Positions 8,179 through 16,959 of a DNA stretch of 64,000 nucleotides are shown in pieces. Position numbers and translations under genes: made by a program. Below the pieces are notes generated by a model. The model had not been told where the DNA came from, made no database searches, and saw nothing but the letters and a program-made list of their open reading frames with translations. Every line of letters starts with the position of its first letter. Within the stretch, counting starts at the first letter, position 1. Source of the DNA: Collinsella sp. (GTDB lineage: Bacteria; Actinomycetota; Coriobacteriia; Coriobacteriales; Coriobacteriaceae); the NCBI GenBank assembly GCA_018382295.1, contig JAGZQF010000001.1, positions 74,866 through 138,865 on the forward strand, in the 5' to 3' direction.

Positions 8179-8273
8179 TTATGCTCAAGTTTGCCCCCTG
8201 CAACTGCGTATATTCAACCTGTATACCGTTGGAGAAATTCTACCGAGTGTCTGTTTCGCCGCATGCATTCGAT

Positions 8274-8330
8274 ATGCCGACGCCAGGCCACGGGCGGCTT
8301 GGGGCAACGTCGACAGGGTCTCTCCGGCAT
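8274..8330 (+). promoter_or_regulatory. Structured leader RNA of the formate hydrogenlyase operon (candidate riboswitch)
   Basis: The 5' region of hydN folds by eye into a closed multi-stem unit. The outer stem is ATGCCG (8274-8279) / CGGCAT (8325-8330), with an inner stem CCAGGCC (8283-8289) / GGCTTGG (8296-8302) and a short ACG/CGT stem between. It ends 24 nt before the hydN start, where it could affect ribosome access. A molybdenum-cofactor-type riboswitch would make sense before a Mo enzyme operon, but I could not match its consensus. Confidence 0.4.
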
Positions 8331-8354
8331 GGGATTCAGGAGGGAGTGAACAAC

Positions 8355-8873
8355 ATGGGCAATAAACGAGTCGTGGCTGATTCTTCACGCTGCATTGGAT
8401 GCCAAACCTGTATGGCGGCGTGCATCGAGGCACACGATATTCCCGGCAACATCGCCGCGCCGCGCCTGCGCGTGACGCGTACGTACGAGATCTCCGCACC
8501 GGTGGCTTGCCATCACTGCGAGGATGCCCCGTGCGCCAAGGCTTGTCCTACGGGCGCCTTGTTCTTTGATCCAAAGAACCATCGCATCGGCGTCAACGAG
8601 GACAACTGCATTGGCTGCAAGAGCTGCGTCATGGCATGCCCCTTTGGCGCCGTGAGCGTGGCGACCACGCAGGTCCCCGTCTTGATGGGTGACGTTCGCG
8701 TCGGTTCGCAGACTAAGAGCTTCGTGCTCAAGTGCGACCTGTGCGTGGACCGTCCCGGCGGTCCGGCGTGTGCCGAGGCATGCCCGACCAAGGGCCTCAC
8801 CCTGGTAGACGAGGAGCGTCTGGCAGAACTGACTGCCGAGCGTGCCCGCGCCACCATCGAAAACGAGGCGTAA
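8355..8873 (+). CDS. hydN: HydN/HycB-like 4x[4Fe-4S] electron-transfer protein
   Basis: 172 aa, about the size of E. coli HydN (175). Four ferredoxin-type motifs are visible: CIGCQTCMAAC, CHHCEDAPCAKAC, CIGCKSCVMAC and CDLC...CAEAC. It should carry electrons between FdhF and the hydrogenase arm. ATG 8355 follows CAGGAGGGAGTG; longer upstream readings would run through the structured leader and are rejected. First gene of the fdhF-hyf operon, 74 nt before fdhF. Confidence 0.9.
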   Translation: MGNKRVVADSSRCIGCQTCMAACIEAHDIPGNIAAPRLRVTRTYEISAPVACHHCEDAPCAKACPTGALFFDPKNHRIGVNEDNCIGCKSCVMACPFGAVSVATTQVPVLMGDVRVGSQTKSFVLKCDLCVDRPGGPACAEACPTKGLTLVDEERLAELTAERARATIENEA

Positions 8874-8947
8874 GCGTCGGGCGACAGGCCCAATGATTGT
8901 CAAATAAGTACCGAGTATTCGGTAGCAGAAAAAGGAAGGAGGGTGTC

Positions 8948-11170
8948 ATGGAGAAGCATAAAGTGATCTGCCCGTACTGCGGCGCCGGTTGCCAGTTTAA
9001 CCTCCTGGTCCAAAACGGCCAGGTCGTGGGTACCGAACCGCTCAACGGCATCACCAATCAGGGCGAGCTGTGCCTTAAGGGTATGAGCGGCTACGACTTC
9101 ATCAACGACACCAAGATCTTGACTCCTCGCGTACTGCACCCGATGATCCGCCGCACTAAGGGCGCGGGTCTTGAGCGCGTAAGCTGGGACGAGGCACTGG
9201 ATTTCACCGCATCTAAGATGCAGGCCATAATTGACGAATATGGTCCTAACGCTGTCATGACCACCGGCTCTTCGCGAGGCGGCGGCAATGAGGCGAACTA
9301 CGTCATGCAGAAGTTTACGCGTGCGTGCATCGGCACCCACAGCGTGGACAACTGCGCCCGTACTTGACACGGCCCTACTGTCCTCGGTCTGATGGACACG
9401 GTTGGTTCAGGTTGCATGTCATGCTCCATCCCCGGTATGGAGGATGCGGGCTGCATTTTCCTCTTCGGCTATAACCCTGCCGATTCGCACCCCATCGTCG
9501 CAAGGCGTATCGTGCGAGCCAAAGAAAAGGGTTGCAAGATCATCGTCGCCGATCCGCGCCATATCGAAACCGCGCGTATCGCCGATCTCTACCTTCCGAT
9601 CAAGAACGGTTGCAACGTCGCGTTCCTCAACGCCTTTGCCAACTGCTTGGTCAACGATGGCCTCTACGACAAGGAATTCGTCGCCGAGCACACGAACGGC
9701 TTTGACGAGTGGTGGGAGACCATCAAGAACTACACTCCCGAATCCGTACAGGACATCACGGGTGTCGAGCCCGCGTTGATCCACCAAGCTGCCGAGATGT
9801 ACGCCACGGCGAAGCCTTCTGCCATCATTGGCTGGGGCATGGGCGTATGCCAGCAGAAGCAGAACCTGAAGACGGTGCACACCATCGCCTCCATCGCCTG
9901 CGTTGCCGGCCAGATCGGCAAACCCAATTCCGGCCTCGCGCCCGTGCGCGGTCAGAACAACGTCCAGGGCTCCTGCGATATGGGCATGCTGCCCAACCTG
10001 TACCCTGGCTACCAGAAGGTCACCGACCCGGCTGTGCGTGCCAAGTTTGCCAAGGCTTGGGGCGTGCCCGAGGAAAAGCTCCCGCTCGAGGAGGGCTACA
10101 AACTCACCGACCTGGGCCACCTGGTCGACGAGGGCAAGGTGCACTGCTTCTACAACTACGGCGAGGACCCGGTGCAGACCGAGCCCGATTCGGCCGGTAT
10201 GCGCAAGACGCTCTCCGAGCTGGATCTGTTCATCTGCCAGGACATCTTTATGACGCAGACGACCATGCTCGCCGACGTCATCCTGCCCGCTACCTCTTGG
10301 GGCGAGCACGAGGGTGTCTTTACCGCATCCGACCGTAGCTTCCAGCACTTTGACGCGGCCGTTCCGCCCAAGGGCGAGTGCCGTCACGACTGGGAGATCT
10401 TCGCGGACCTGTCTACGCGCATGGGTTACCCCATGCACTACGACAACACCGAGCAGATCTGGAACGAGTGCATTAGCCTGTGCCCCAACTTTGTGGGCGC
10501 GACTTACGAGAAGATGGCTCCCGAGGGCGGCTACGCCCAGTGGCCCGTCAAGAGCACCGATGTGAACGACCACGGTACGCCCGACATGTTCGCTGGTGGC
10601 AAGTTCACCACCAAGGACGGCCGCGCCAACCTGATGGCGCACGACTGGGAGGCGCCCTCCGAGCTTCCCGATGATGAGTACCCGCTCATCCTGTGCACCG
10701 TCCGCGAGGTCGGCCACTACAGCTGCCGCTCGATGACCGGCAACTGCAAGACGCTGGCGCTGCTTGCCGACGAGCCCGGCTTTGTCCGCATGAATCCCGC
10801 GGACGCCCAGGCGCGCGGCATCAAGAATGGCGATATCGTCTCGATTCACAGCCGCCGCGGCCAGGTATACAGCCGCGCCGACGTGAGCGATCGCATCAAC
10901 AAGGGCACGGTCTACATGACCTACCAGTGGTGGATCGGCAAGTGCAATGAGCTGACCATTCACAAGGTCGACCCGGTCTCGCACACGCCCGAGGATAAGT
11001 TCTCCGCCTGCCAGGTCGACGCCATTGCCGACCAGGTTTGGGCAGAGGGCGAAGTCGAGCGTCAGTATACCGAGCTCAAGCAGGCTCTGGTGGACGCCGC
11101 CGCTCCCCAAGACGTTGAGCCCGGCGCCGCCAAGTTCGACGACGAGACGCACGTGAACCAAATCGTGTAG
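8948..11170 (+). CDS. fdhF: Formate dehydrogenase H, selenocysteine-containing
   Basis: 740 aa, Mo-bisMGD enzyme oxidising formate to CO2. ATG 8948 follows AAGGAAGGAGG. The N-terminal [4Fe-4S] motif is CPYCGAGCQF (residues 8-17) plus the later CLKG. TGA at 9365-9367 lies in frame in the context NCART-U-HGPTV and encodes Sec140, the same position as in E. coli FdhF. The frame then stays open to 11170, and the remaining protein has the conserved GWGMG, GQNNVQGSCDMG, TPPA-type pterin contacts and the C-terminal MoCo-dinucleotide domain (RSMTGN, NP.DA). A caller stopping at TGA would split this gene in two; it is intact. A SECIS hairpin follows the UGA. Within the formate hydrogenlyase operon. 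Confidence 0.97.
9379..9398 (+). promoter_or_regulatory. Candidate SECIS hairpin of fdhF
   Basis: Stem TGTCC (9379-9383) / GGACA (9394-9398) with the apex TCGGTCTGAT. TC/GA can pair further (9384-9385 / 9391-9392), leaving a bulged T and the loop GGTCT. The apex repeats the GGUCU of the E. coli fdhF SECIS recognised by SelB, and it starts 12 nt after the UGA. Confidence 0.75.
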
Positions 11171-11191
11171 TCCCGTTCTCGTTGGCTTTTT

Positions 11192-11233
11192 GGGCCGGGC
11201 GTCCCGTACGTTCGGGACCCCGGCCCGTTATTT
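11192..11233 (+). terminator. Strong hairpin between fdhF and hyfA (terminator or attenuator)
   Basis: GGGCCGG (11192-11198) / CCGGCCC (11220-11226) with inner TCCCG/CGGGA and loop TACGTT, followed by GTTATTTTG. The T-run is interrupted, so partial termination or mRNA stabilisation is more likely than a full stop. It would let hydN-fdhF be expressed above the hydrogenase genes. Confidence 0.6.
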
Positions 11234-11248
11234 TGAAAGGAAGTGGGG

Positions 11249-11866
11249 ATGAACCGCTTCATCGACATCAACCCGGAGAGGTGCATCGGCTGCGGGACAT
11301 GCCAGTCCGCCTGTGCCGACGCCCACCGGATGCAGGGTCTTCAGGATACGCCGCGCCTGGCGCTCGTGAAGACCGGCGGTATTTCGGCCGCCCTTGCCTG
11401 CCACCATTGCGAGGGTGCCCCCTGCGCCGAGGTTTGCCCGGTGAATGCCATCGAGCACGATGGCGATCGCATCCACGTCAAGGAGCAGGAGTGCATCGGG
11501 TGCAGGCTGTGCGCCATCGCGTGCCCCTTCGGTGCCATCCATCCCGATGGCACGTCTATCACCGGTGTCGCAGGCATGTGCGACCCGACGCCTTCGTATC
11601 CTAAGTCCCTGAGCAGCCTGCTTACGTGGGCTCCTGGCCAGTACACCTGCGCTGTCAAGTGCGACCTGTGCGCCTTCGATCCGGACGGCCCGCATTGTGT
11701 GGCGGCGTGCCCCACCAAGGCTCTGACCGTCATGGGCGGCGCGGCCGATCGCGAGCTCGACGAGGCCAAGCGCCTGCGCTCGATCGAAAACGGTCCGTCC
11801 GTCGACGCTACCGCTGTGGCCCAGGGCCTGTCCGAGAAAGCAGAAGGGAGCGTAAACAATGGATAG
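11249..11866 (+). CDS. hyfA: Hydrogenase-4 iron-sulfur subunit HyfA
   Basis: 205 aa, the same length as E. coli HyfA. Four [4Fe-4S] motifs: CIGCGTCQSAC, CHHCEGAPCAEVC, CIGCRLCAIAC and CDLC...CVAAC. It links FdhF electrons to the membrane hydrogenase. ATG 11249 is placed 5 nt after GAAAGGAAG; an in-frame GTG at 11243 sits inside that ribosome site and is less likely. Its 3' end overlaps hyfB by 8 nt. Confidence 0.9.
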   Translation: MNRFIDINPERCIGCGTCQSACADAHRMQGLQDTPRLALVKTGGISAALACHHCEGAPCAEVCPVNAIEHDGDRIHVKEQECIGCRLCAIACPFGAIHPDGTSITGVAGMCDPTPSYPKSLSSLLTWAPGQYTCAVKCDLCAFDPDGPHCVAACPTKALTVMGGAADRELDEAKRLRSIENGPSVDATAVAQGLSEKAEGSVNNG

Positions 11867-13877
11867 CATGACGCTGTTTATCGCATCGCTTGCCGTCTCG
11901 TGCATCGGTGCGCTCGCCTCGGTTCTGCTGATCAAGGCCGACAACGCCGCCAAGACCGCCGGCTGCCTGATCGGCGCCGTCGCGGCCGTGCTGTCGTTCA
12001 TCGCGGGCCTCGAGGCCGTGCTTGGCGACGTTTCGTCCCTCAACACGGTCTTCTTTTTCCCGTTCGCCCGTCTCGAGCTCTTGCTCAACGGCCTTGCGGG
12101 CCTGATCGTGGTCCTCATCTCAATCCTCGCCTTTGCGGGCTTCATCTACGGTCTGTCCTACTTCGATGAGTACCCGGGCAAGGTCGGGCGCGCCGGTTTC
12201 TTCATGAACACCTTCGTCGCCTCGATGATGCTCGTCATCACCGCCGACAACGTGTTCTGGTTCCTGGTCGCCTTTGAGCTCATGTCCCTTACGAGCTACT
12301 TCCTTGTCGTTATCGAGGAGAACAAGAACTCCATTAGGGGCGGTTGGCTCTACTTCGTCATCGCGCACGTGGGCTTTGTCCTTATCATGGCGAGCTTCCT
12401 GCTCATGACCAACGGCGTGGGCGGTTCCTTCAGCTTCAGTGATTTCCGTACGCATGACTTTGGACCCGCCGTCTCCTCCGCGTGCTTCGTCCTCGCGTTC
12501 TTCGGATTCGGCGCAAAGGCCGGTATCATCCCGCTGCACTCCTGGCTGCCCCAGGCGCACCCCGAGGCGCCGTCCAACGTGTCCGCCCTCATGTCCGGCG
12601 GCATGATCAAGATCGGCATCCTGGGAATCCTCAAGGTCGGTCTCGACCTGCTCGCGGGTTCGGGCGTCCAGCTCTGGTGGGGCCTCATGGTCCTGGTCTT
12701 TGGATCCATCTCGTCGGTCCTGGGCGTCGTCTACGCCCTCCACGAGCACGACATTAAGCGCCTGCTGGCCTACCACTCCGTCGAGAACATCGGCATCATC
12801 TTGCTCGGTGTCGGCGCGTCCATGACGGCGCACGCCCTGGGCAACGACGTCATCGCGACGATCGCGCTCATGGCCGCCCTCTACCACACGCTCAACCACG
12901 CCATGTTCAAGGGCGAGCTGTTCCTCGGCGCGGGCTCCCTGCTCTATGCCACGGGTACGCGCAACATGGAGAAGATGGGCGGCCTGTTCCGCCGTATGCC
13001 GGTCACGGCCGTCTGCTTCCTCATCGGTGCCCTTGCCATCTCGGCTATCCCGCCGCTCAACGGCTTCGTTTCCGAGTGGTTCACCTACCAGTCCCTGTTC
13101 AACATCTCGACGCTCTCCGACCCGGTCGTCATGGTGTTCGCCGTCGCCTCCGCGGCCGCCCTCGCCATCACCGGTGCCCTGGCCGTCACGTGCTTCGTGA
13201 AGGCCTACGGCGTCTCGTTCGCGAGCAGCCCTCGTTCCCAGGAGGCCGCGAACGCCAAGGAGTCCCCGGCTCCGATGTTGTTCTCGCAGATGCTCCTCGC
13301 GGCCATCTGCGTGGTGCTGGGAATCGGCTCTCCCGTCATCGCCCCGGTTCTGGGCGACGTCGCCCAGAGCGTGCTTGCCGGCTCTGCCGTCACAGCCACC
13401 TCGGGCGTGTCTCTGGTGAACGAGATTTCCGGTGCCGCCACCTCCACCCCCGCGATCGCCATCGCGCTCGTGGTCCTCACCGGCCTCGCGTTCGTGTTGA
13501 GGTCCTGCCTCGGCACCAAGGCCCCCGCTAAGAAGACCGACCCTTGGGCGTGCGGCTACGAGCCCAACGAGCACATGCCCGTCGTCGCCACGAGCTTCGC
13601 GTCAGACGTAGAGCTCTTCATGGGCCCGCTCTACACCCTGCGCGAGGTATGCACCAAGATCTGCTGGTCCATCGCGCACGTGTTCCAGAAGCTCACCGGT
13701 GTCGCCCAGGGCGTTGAGCCCCTGCCCGACCGCTTCCTGGTCGATGCACCGAGCGAGGGTGCCGATAAGCTGGCCGGCCTCGCCTCCAAGATCGAGGGCG
13801 GCAACTACTCCGTATACATCTGCTACATCGTCGCGGCGCTCGTGGTCTTCCTCGTGCTCGCCGTGGTCATGGTCTAG
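11859..13877 (+). CDS. hyfB: Hydrogenase-4 membrane subunit HyfB (antiporter-like)
   Basis: 672 aa, the length of E. coli HyfB. NuoL/MrpA-type proton-translocating fold with about 16 membrane helices. Conserved features are the charged segment around ADNVFWFLVAFELMSL (residues ~125-140), the broken-helix region AKAGIIPLHSWLPQAHPEAPS near 221 and the Lys/His-bearing H-D-IKRLLAYHSVENIG near 300. ATG 11859 follows AAGGGAG and overlaps hyfA. First of three antiporter-like subunits in this operon. Confidence 0.93.
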   Translation: MDSMTLFIASLAVSCIGALASVLLIKADNAAKTAGCLIGAVAAVLSFIAGLEAVLGDVSSLNTVFFFPFARLELLLNGLAGLIVVLISILAFAGFIYGLSYFDEYPGKVGRAGFFMNTFVASMMLVITADNVFWFLVAFELMSLTSYFLVVIEENKNSIRGGWLYFVIAHVGFVLIMASFLLMTNGVGGSFSFSDFRTHDFGPAVSSACFVLAFFGFGAKAGIIPLHSWLPQAHPEAPSNVSALMSGGMIKIGILGILKVGLDLLAGSGVQLWWGLMVLVFGSISSVLGVVYALHEHDIKRLLAYHSVENIGIILLGVGASMTAHALGNDVIATIALMAALYHTLNHAMFKGELFLGAGSLLYATGTRNMEKMGGLFRRMPVTAVCFLIGALAISAIPPLNGFVSEWFTYQSLFNISTLSDPVVMVFAVASAAALAITGALAVTCFVKAYGVSFASSPRSQEAANAKESPAPMLFSQMLLAAICVVLGIGSPVIAPVLGDVAQSVLAGSAVTATSGVSLVNEISGAATSTPAIAIALVVLTGLAFVLRSCLGTKAPAKKTDPWACGYEPNEHMPVVATSFASDVELFMGPLYTLREVCTKICWSIAHVFQKLTGVAQGVEPLPDRFLVDAPSEGADKLAGLASKIEGGNYSVYICYIVAALVVFLVLAVVMV

Positions 13878-13894
13878 AGAGGGGAGAGGATATT

Positions 13895-14818
13895 ATGAAC
13901 ATCGTTCTTGCGATAGCGCAGGGCCTCGTGGTCATGCTGGTCGCGCCCTTCTTCTCCGGCCTCGCCCGTGTGATTCGCGCGAAGATGCACAATCGCCGCG
14001 GTCCGTCCATCCTTCAGGATTACCGGGACCTCGCGAAGCTCATGGCGCGTCCCGAGTCCGTGAGTTCCGACTCGAGCTTCGTGCTGCGCATCATGCCGCC
14101 GCTGTTCCTCGCGGTGTCGTTCATGCTCGCCATGGGCCTGCCCATGTTCACGCTCGAGAGCCCCATGCCCGTCTTTGGTGACGCCATCACCATCATGTAC
14201 GCGCTCGCGCTGTCCCGTTTCTTCTTCGCGCTGTCCGGCGTGGATTCCTCCAACGCCTACGCGGGCTTCGGCGGTATCCGCGAGCTCCTCATGAGCGTGC
14301 TCATCGAGCCGTCCATGCTCATCGCGCTGTTTACCGTCGCCATCGTGTGCGGCTCCACGGACATTGCGACCATGGGTCAGCACATCGTTACGGGCAACGT
14401 CTCGAGCGTCGTCGCCGTCATCCTCGCCGGCGTCGCCTTCGCGGCCGCCTGCTATATGGAGCTCGGCAAGCTTCCGTTCGATCAGGCCGAAGCCGAGCAG
14501 GAGCTCCAGGAGGGCCCGCTCGCCGAGCTCTCCGGCCCGTCCCTGGCCATGATGAAGCTCGCCATGGGCATGAAGCAGGTCGTGGTCGTCGCTTGGTTCA
14601 CCTCCATCTTCATCCCCTGGGGAGAGCCCGCGACCATCGGCGTCACCGCTCTCGTGGGCGCCGTCGTCTTCCTTGTCAAGTGCCTGGTCGATTTCGTTGT
14701 CTGCGGCGTGCTCGAGAACTCCGTTTCCCGTTCGCGCTTCAAGGTGCTCGGTAACCAGACCTGGGCCGTCGTCGGCATCGCGGTCCTCGCGTTCGTCTTC
14801 GTCGTCGTAGGCGTGTAG
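13895..14818 (+). CDS. hyfC: Hydrogenase-4 membrane subunit HyfC (NuoH-like)
   Basis: 307 aa, eight-helix NuoH/HycD family anchor that couples the soluble hydrogenase arm to the membrane domain. Typical features are KMHNRRGPSILQDYRDLAKL near residue 29 and the conserved acidic ELGKLPFDQAEAEQELQEGP loop near 190. ATG 13895 follows GAGGGGAGAGG, 17 nt after hyfB. Confidence 0.93.
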   Translation: MNIVLAIAQGLVVMLVAPFFSGLARVIRAKMHNRRGPSILQDYRDLAKLMARPESVSSDSSFVLRIMPPLFLAVSFMLAMGLPMFTLESPMPVFGDAITIMYALALSRFFFALSGVDSSNAYAGFGGIRELLMSVLIEPSMLIALFTVAIVCGSTDIATMGQHIVTGNVSSVVAVILAGVAFAAACYMELGKLPFDQAEAEQELQEGPLAELSGPSLAMMKLAMGMKQVVVVAWFTSIFIPWGEPATIGVTALVGAVVFLVKCLVDFVVCGVLENSVSRSRFKVLGNQTWAVVGIAVLAFVFVVVGV

Positions 14819-14834
14819 GGAGAAGGGAGAAACT

Positions 14835-16292
14835 ATGTCAATCGAATCGAGCTTGTCCCTCTTTGCCATGGTGGCGATCGCCGTCCCCATGCTGGGCTCC
14901 CTGCTCATCGTCATGCTGCCGCGTCCCTACGCTAAATGGATCTGCGCCTTTGCCGGCGGCATCGCCACGGTCGCTTCCGTTGGCTTGGCCGCGACGTTTG
15001 CCGGAAACGGCATGAACGCGGTCGATGTAACCTGGGCGAGTATGGGCCAGACCTTGGTCATGGGCTTCATATTCGACCGGATGAGCACGCTGCTCGCACC
15101 CGCGTTCGTCGCTATCGGCCTGCTCGTCGTCATCTATTCGTTCCCGTACATGAGCGATAAGAACAAGGAGCATCCCGACGCGCCCCGTCGCCGCTTCTAC
15201 GTGTACTTCTCCACGTTCATCGGCGCCATGGCCGGTCTCGCCTACAGCTCCACCATCGTCGGCCAGCTCGTTTTCTTCGAGATCACCGGCGTGTGCTCCT
15301 GGGGCCTCATCAGCTACTACATGACGCCCACGGCCAAGAAGGCCGGTATGAAGGCGCTCATCATCACCCATATCGGCGCTCTGGGACTCTACATCGGCGC
15401 GGCCTTCCTGTTCGCCGGAACCGGCACGTTCGCGCTGAGCGCGATCTCCCAGCTCGATTCCGGTATGAAGACCGTCGTGCTGCTGCTCATCCTGTTCGCC
15501 GCTTGGGCCAAGTCCGCCCAGTTCCCGCTCTACATGTGGCTGCCCTCCGCAATGGAGGCCCCCACGCCCGTTTCCGCCTACCTCCATGGCGCGTCCATGG
15601 TGAAGGTCGGCGTGTGCGTGTTCGCCCGCGCTCTTGCGAGTGCCGGCGATATCCCCGAGATCGTCGGTTGGGTCGCCATCATCGACGCCGTCGTGACCAT
15701 GCTCTTCGGCTTCCTCATGTACCTGCCCCAGAAGGATATGAAGCGCCTGCTCGCCTTCTCGACGATCGCGCAGCTCGCCTACGTGTTCTTCGGCCTGGGC
15801 CTCTCCGTGTTCGGAAGCCAGATGGCGTTCAACGGCGCCGTCGAGCACATCTTCAACCACGCGTTCACCAAGACCCTGTTCTTCCTCATCGCCGGCTCCC
15901 TCAGCTTCACGCTGGGAACCCGTATGTTGCCCAAGATCCAGGGCCTCATGAAGAAGTACCCGGTCACGGGCGTGGGCTTCGCGGTCGCCGCGACCGCTAT
16001 CGCCGGCGTGCCCCCCATGAGCACGTTCTTCTCCAAGTTCCAGATTATTTCCGGTGGCTTCGCGGTTGGTGCTTCCAACACGGTCATCTTCGTCCTCGTG
16101 TGCGTCATGGTCGTCGAGACCGTCGCCACCTTCGCATGGTTCCTGCGTTGGATGGGTAAGGTCCTGCCCGGTGAGCCGAGCGAGACCGTGGCCGCCGGCC
16201 AGCCCCTTCCGCGCGCCATGGCGTTCGTGTTCGTCGTCCTCATGATCATGGTCGTCGTCGCCGGTCCTCTGTCCTCTAGTTGGATGGGTTAG
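14835..16292 (+). CDS. hyfD: Hydrogenase-4 membrane subunit HyfD (antiporter-like)
   Basis: 485 aa (E. coli HyfD 479). Second NuoL/M/N-like subunit: VFFEITGVCSWGLISYYM carries the family Glu, AAWAKSAQFPLYMWLPSAMEAPTP the broken-helix Lys, and PQKDMKRLLAFSTIAQL the later Lys/Arg. Its presence, with HyfF, separates this complex from the simpler Hyc (FHL-1) type. ATG 14835 follows AGGGAGAAGGGAG. Confidence 0.92.
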   Translation: MSIESSLSLFAMVAIAVPMLGSLLIVMLPRPYAKWICAFAGGIATVASVGLAATFAGNGMNAVDVTWASMGQTLVMGFIFDRMSTLLAPAFVAIGLLVVIYSFPYMSDKNKEHPDAPRRRFYVYFSTFIGAMAGLAYSSTIVGQLVFFEITGVCSWGLISYYMTPTAKKAGMKALIITHIGALGLYIGAAFLFAGTGTFALSAISQLDSGMKTVVLLLILFAAWAKSAQFPLYMWLPSAMEAPTPVSAYLHGASMVKVGVCVFARALASAGDIPEIVGWVAIIDAVVTMLFGFLMYLPQKDMKRLLAFSTIAQLAYVFFGLGLSVFGSQMAFNGAVEHIFNHAFTKTLFFLIAGSLSFTLGTRMLPKIQGLMKKYPVTGVGFAVAATAIAGVPPMSTFFSKFQIISGGFAVGASNTVIFVLVCVMVVETVATFAWFLRWMGKVLPGEPSETVAAGQPLPRAMAFVFVVLMIMVVVAGPLSSSWMG

Positions 16293-16302
16293 GAGGTAGG
16301 AC

Positions 16303-16956
16303 ATGGGTTATTCGTTAGTCAATATCCTGGGCGGTCTTCTGATCGTGACCTCCACCATGGTGGTCGTCTCGAAGACCATCCCGTCCGCCATTAAGTGGTA
16401 CGCGATCCAGTCGGTTGTCCTGGTGGGCGTGCTGCTCACCCTGGGCCTCACCACCGGTGCCACCGAGCTTCTCATGTGGGCCGCGTCGGCCTTCGTCACC
16501 AAGGTGATCCTCGTTCCGTTCATTCTCAACCGTGCCTACAAAAAGATGGGTTCGCCTGCCGATAGCACGCTGACCTCCTCCATCAAGCCGGCCTGGACCA
16601 TCATCCTCACCGGTCTGGAGGTGGCCATCTGCTTCGCGGTGGTCACGCGCCTGAGCCTGCCCACCGCTGAGGTGGCTACTCCGGCCCTCGCCATCAGCTT
16701 CGCGCACTTCTTCGTCGGCCTCACGTGCATCATCTCCCAGCGCAACATCCTCAAGCAAATCTTCGGGTACTGCCTTATGGAGAACGGTAGCCACGTGACG
16801 CTCGCCCTGCTCGCGCCCACGGCCCCCGAGATCATCGAGATCGGCATCGCCACCGACGCCATTTTCGCCGTCATCATCATGTCCGCCGTCGTCGTGAGGA
16901 TCTGGAACGACACCAAGTCGCTCGACTCCCACGACCTGACCGAATTGAAGGGGTAG
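16303..16956 (+). CDS. hyfE: Hydrogenase-4 membrane subunit HyfE
   Basis: 217 aa, matching E. coli HyfE (216). Five to seven hydrophobic helices; the N-terminal half resembles NuoK/MrpC-like subunits and ends in FGYCLMENGSHVTL, a typical HyfE segment with an in-membrane Glu. ATG 16303 follows TTAGGAGGTAGGAC, 11 nt after hyfD. Confidence 0.9.
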   Translation: MGYSLVNILGGLLIVTSTMVVVSKTIPSAIKWYAIQSVVLVGVLLTLGLTTGATELLMWAASAFVTKVILVPFILNRAYKKMGSPADSTLTSSIKPAWTIILTGLEVAICFAVVTRLSLPTAEVATPALAISFAHFFVGLTCIISQRNILKQIFGYCLMENGSHVTLALLAPTAPEIIEIGIATDAIFAVIIMSAVVVRIWNDTKSLDSHDLTELKG

Positions 16957-16959
16957 GCC

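Noticed and set aside
8897..9367. Short separate protein ending at 9367, and fdhF read as two genes or a broken gene
   Set aside because: The TGA is Sec140 in a conserved context with a SECIS hairpin, and the frame continues to 11170.
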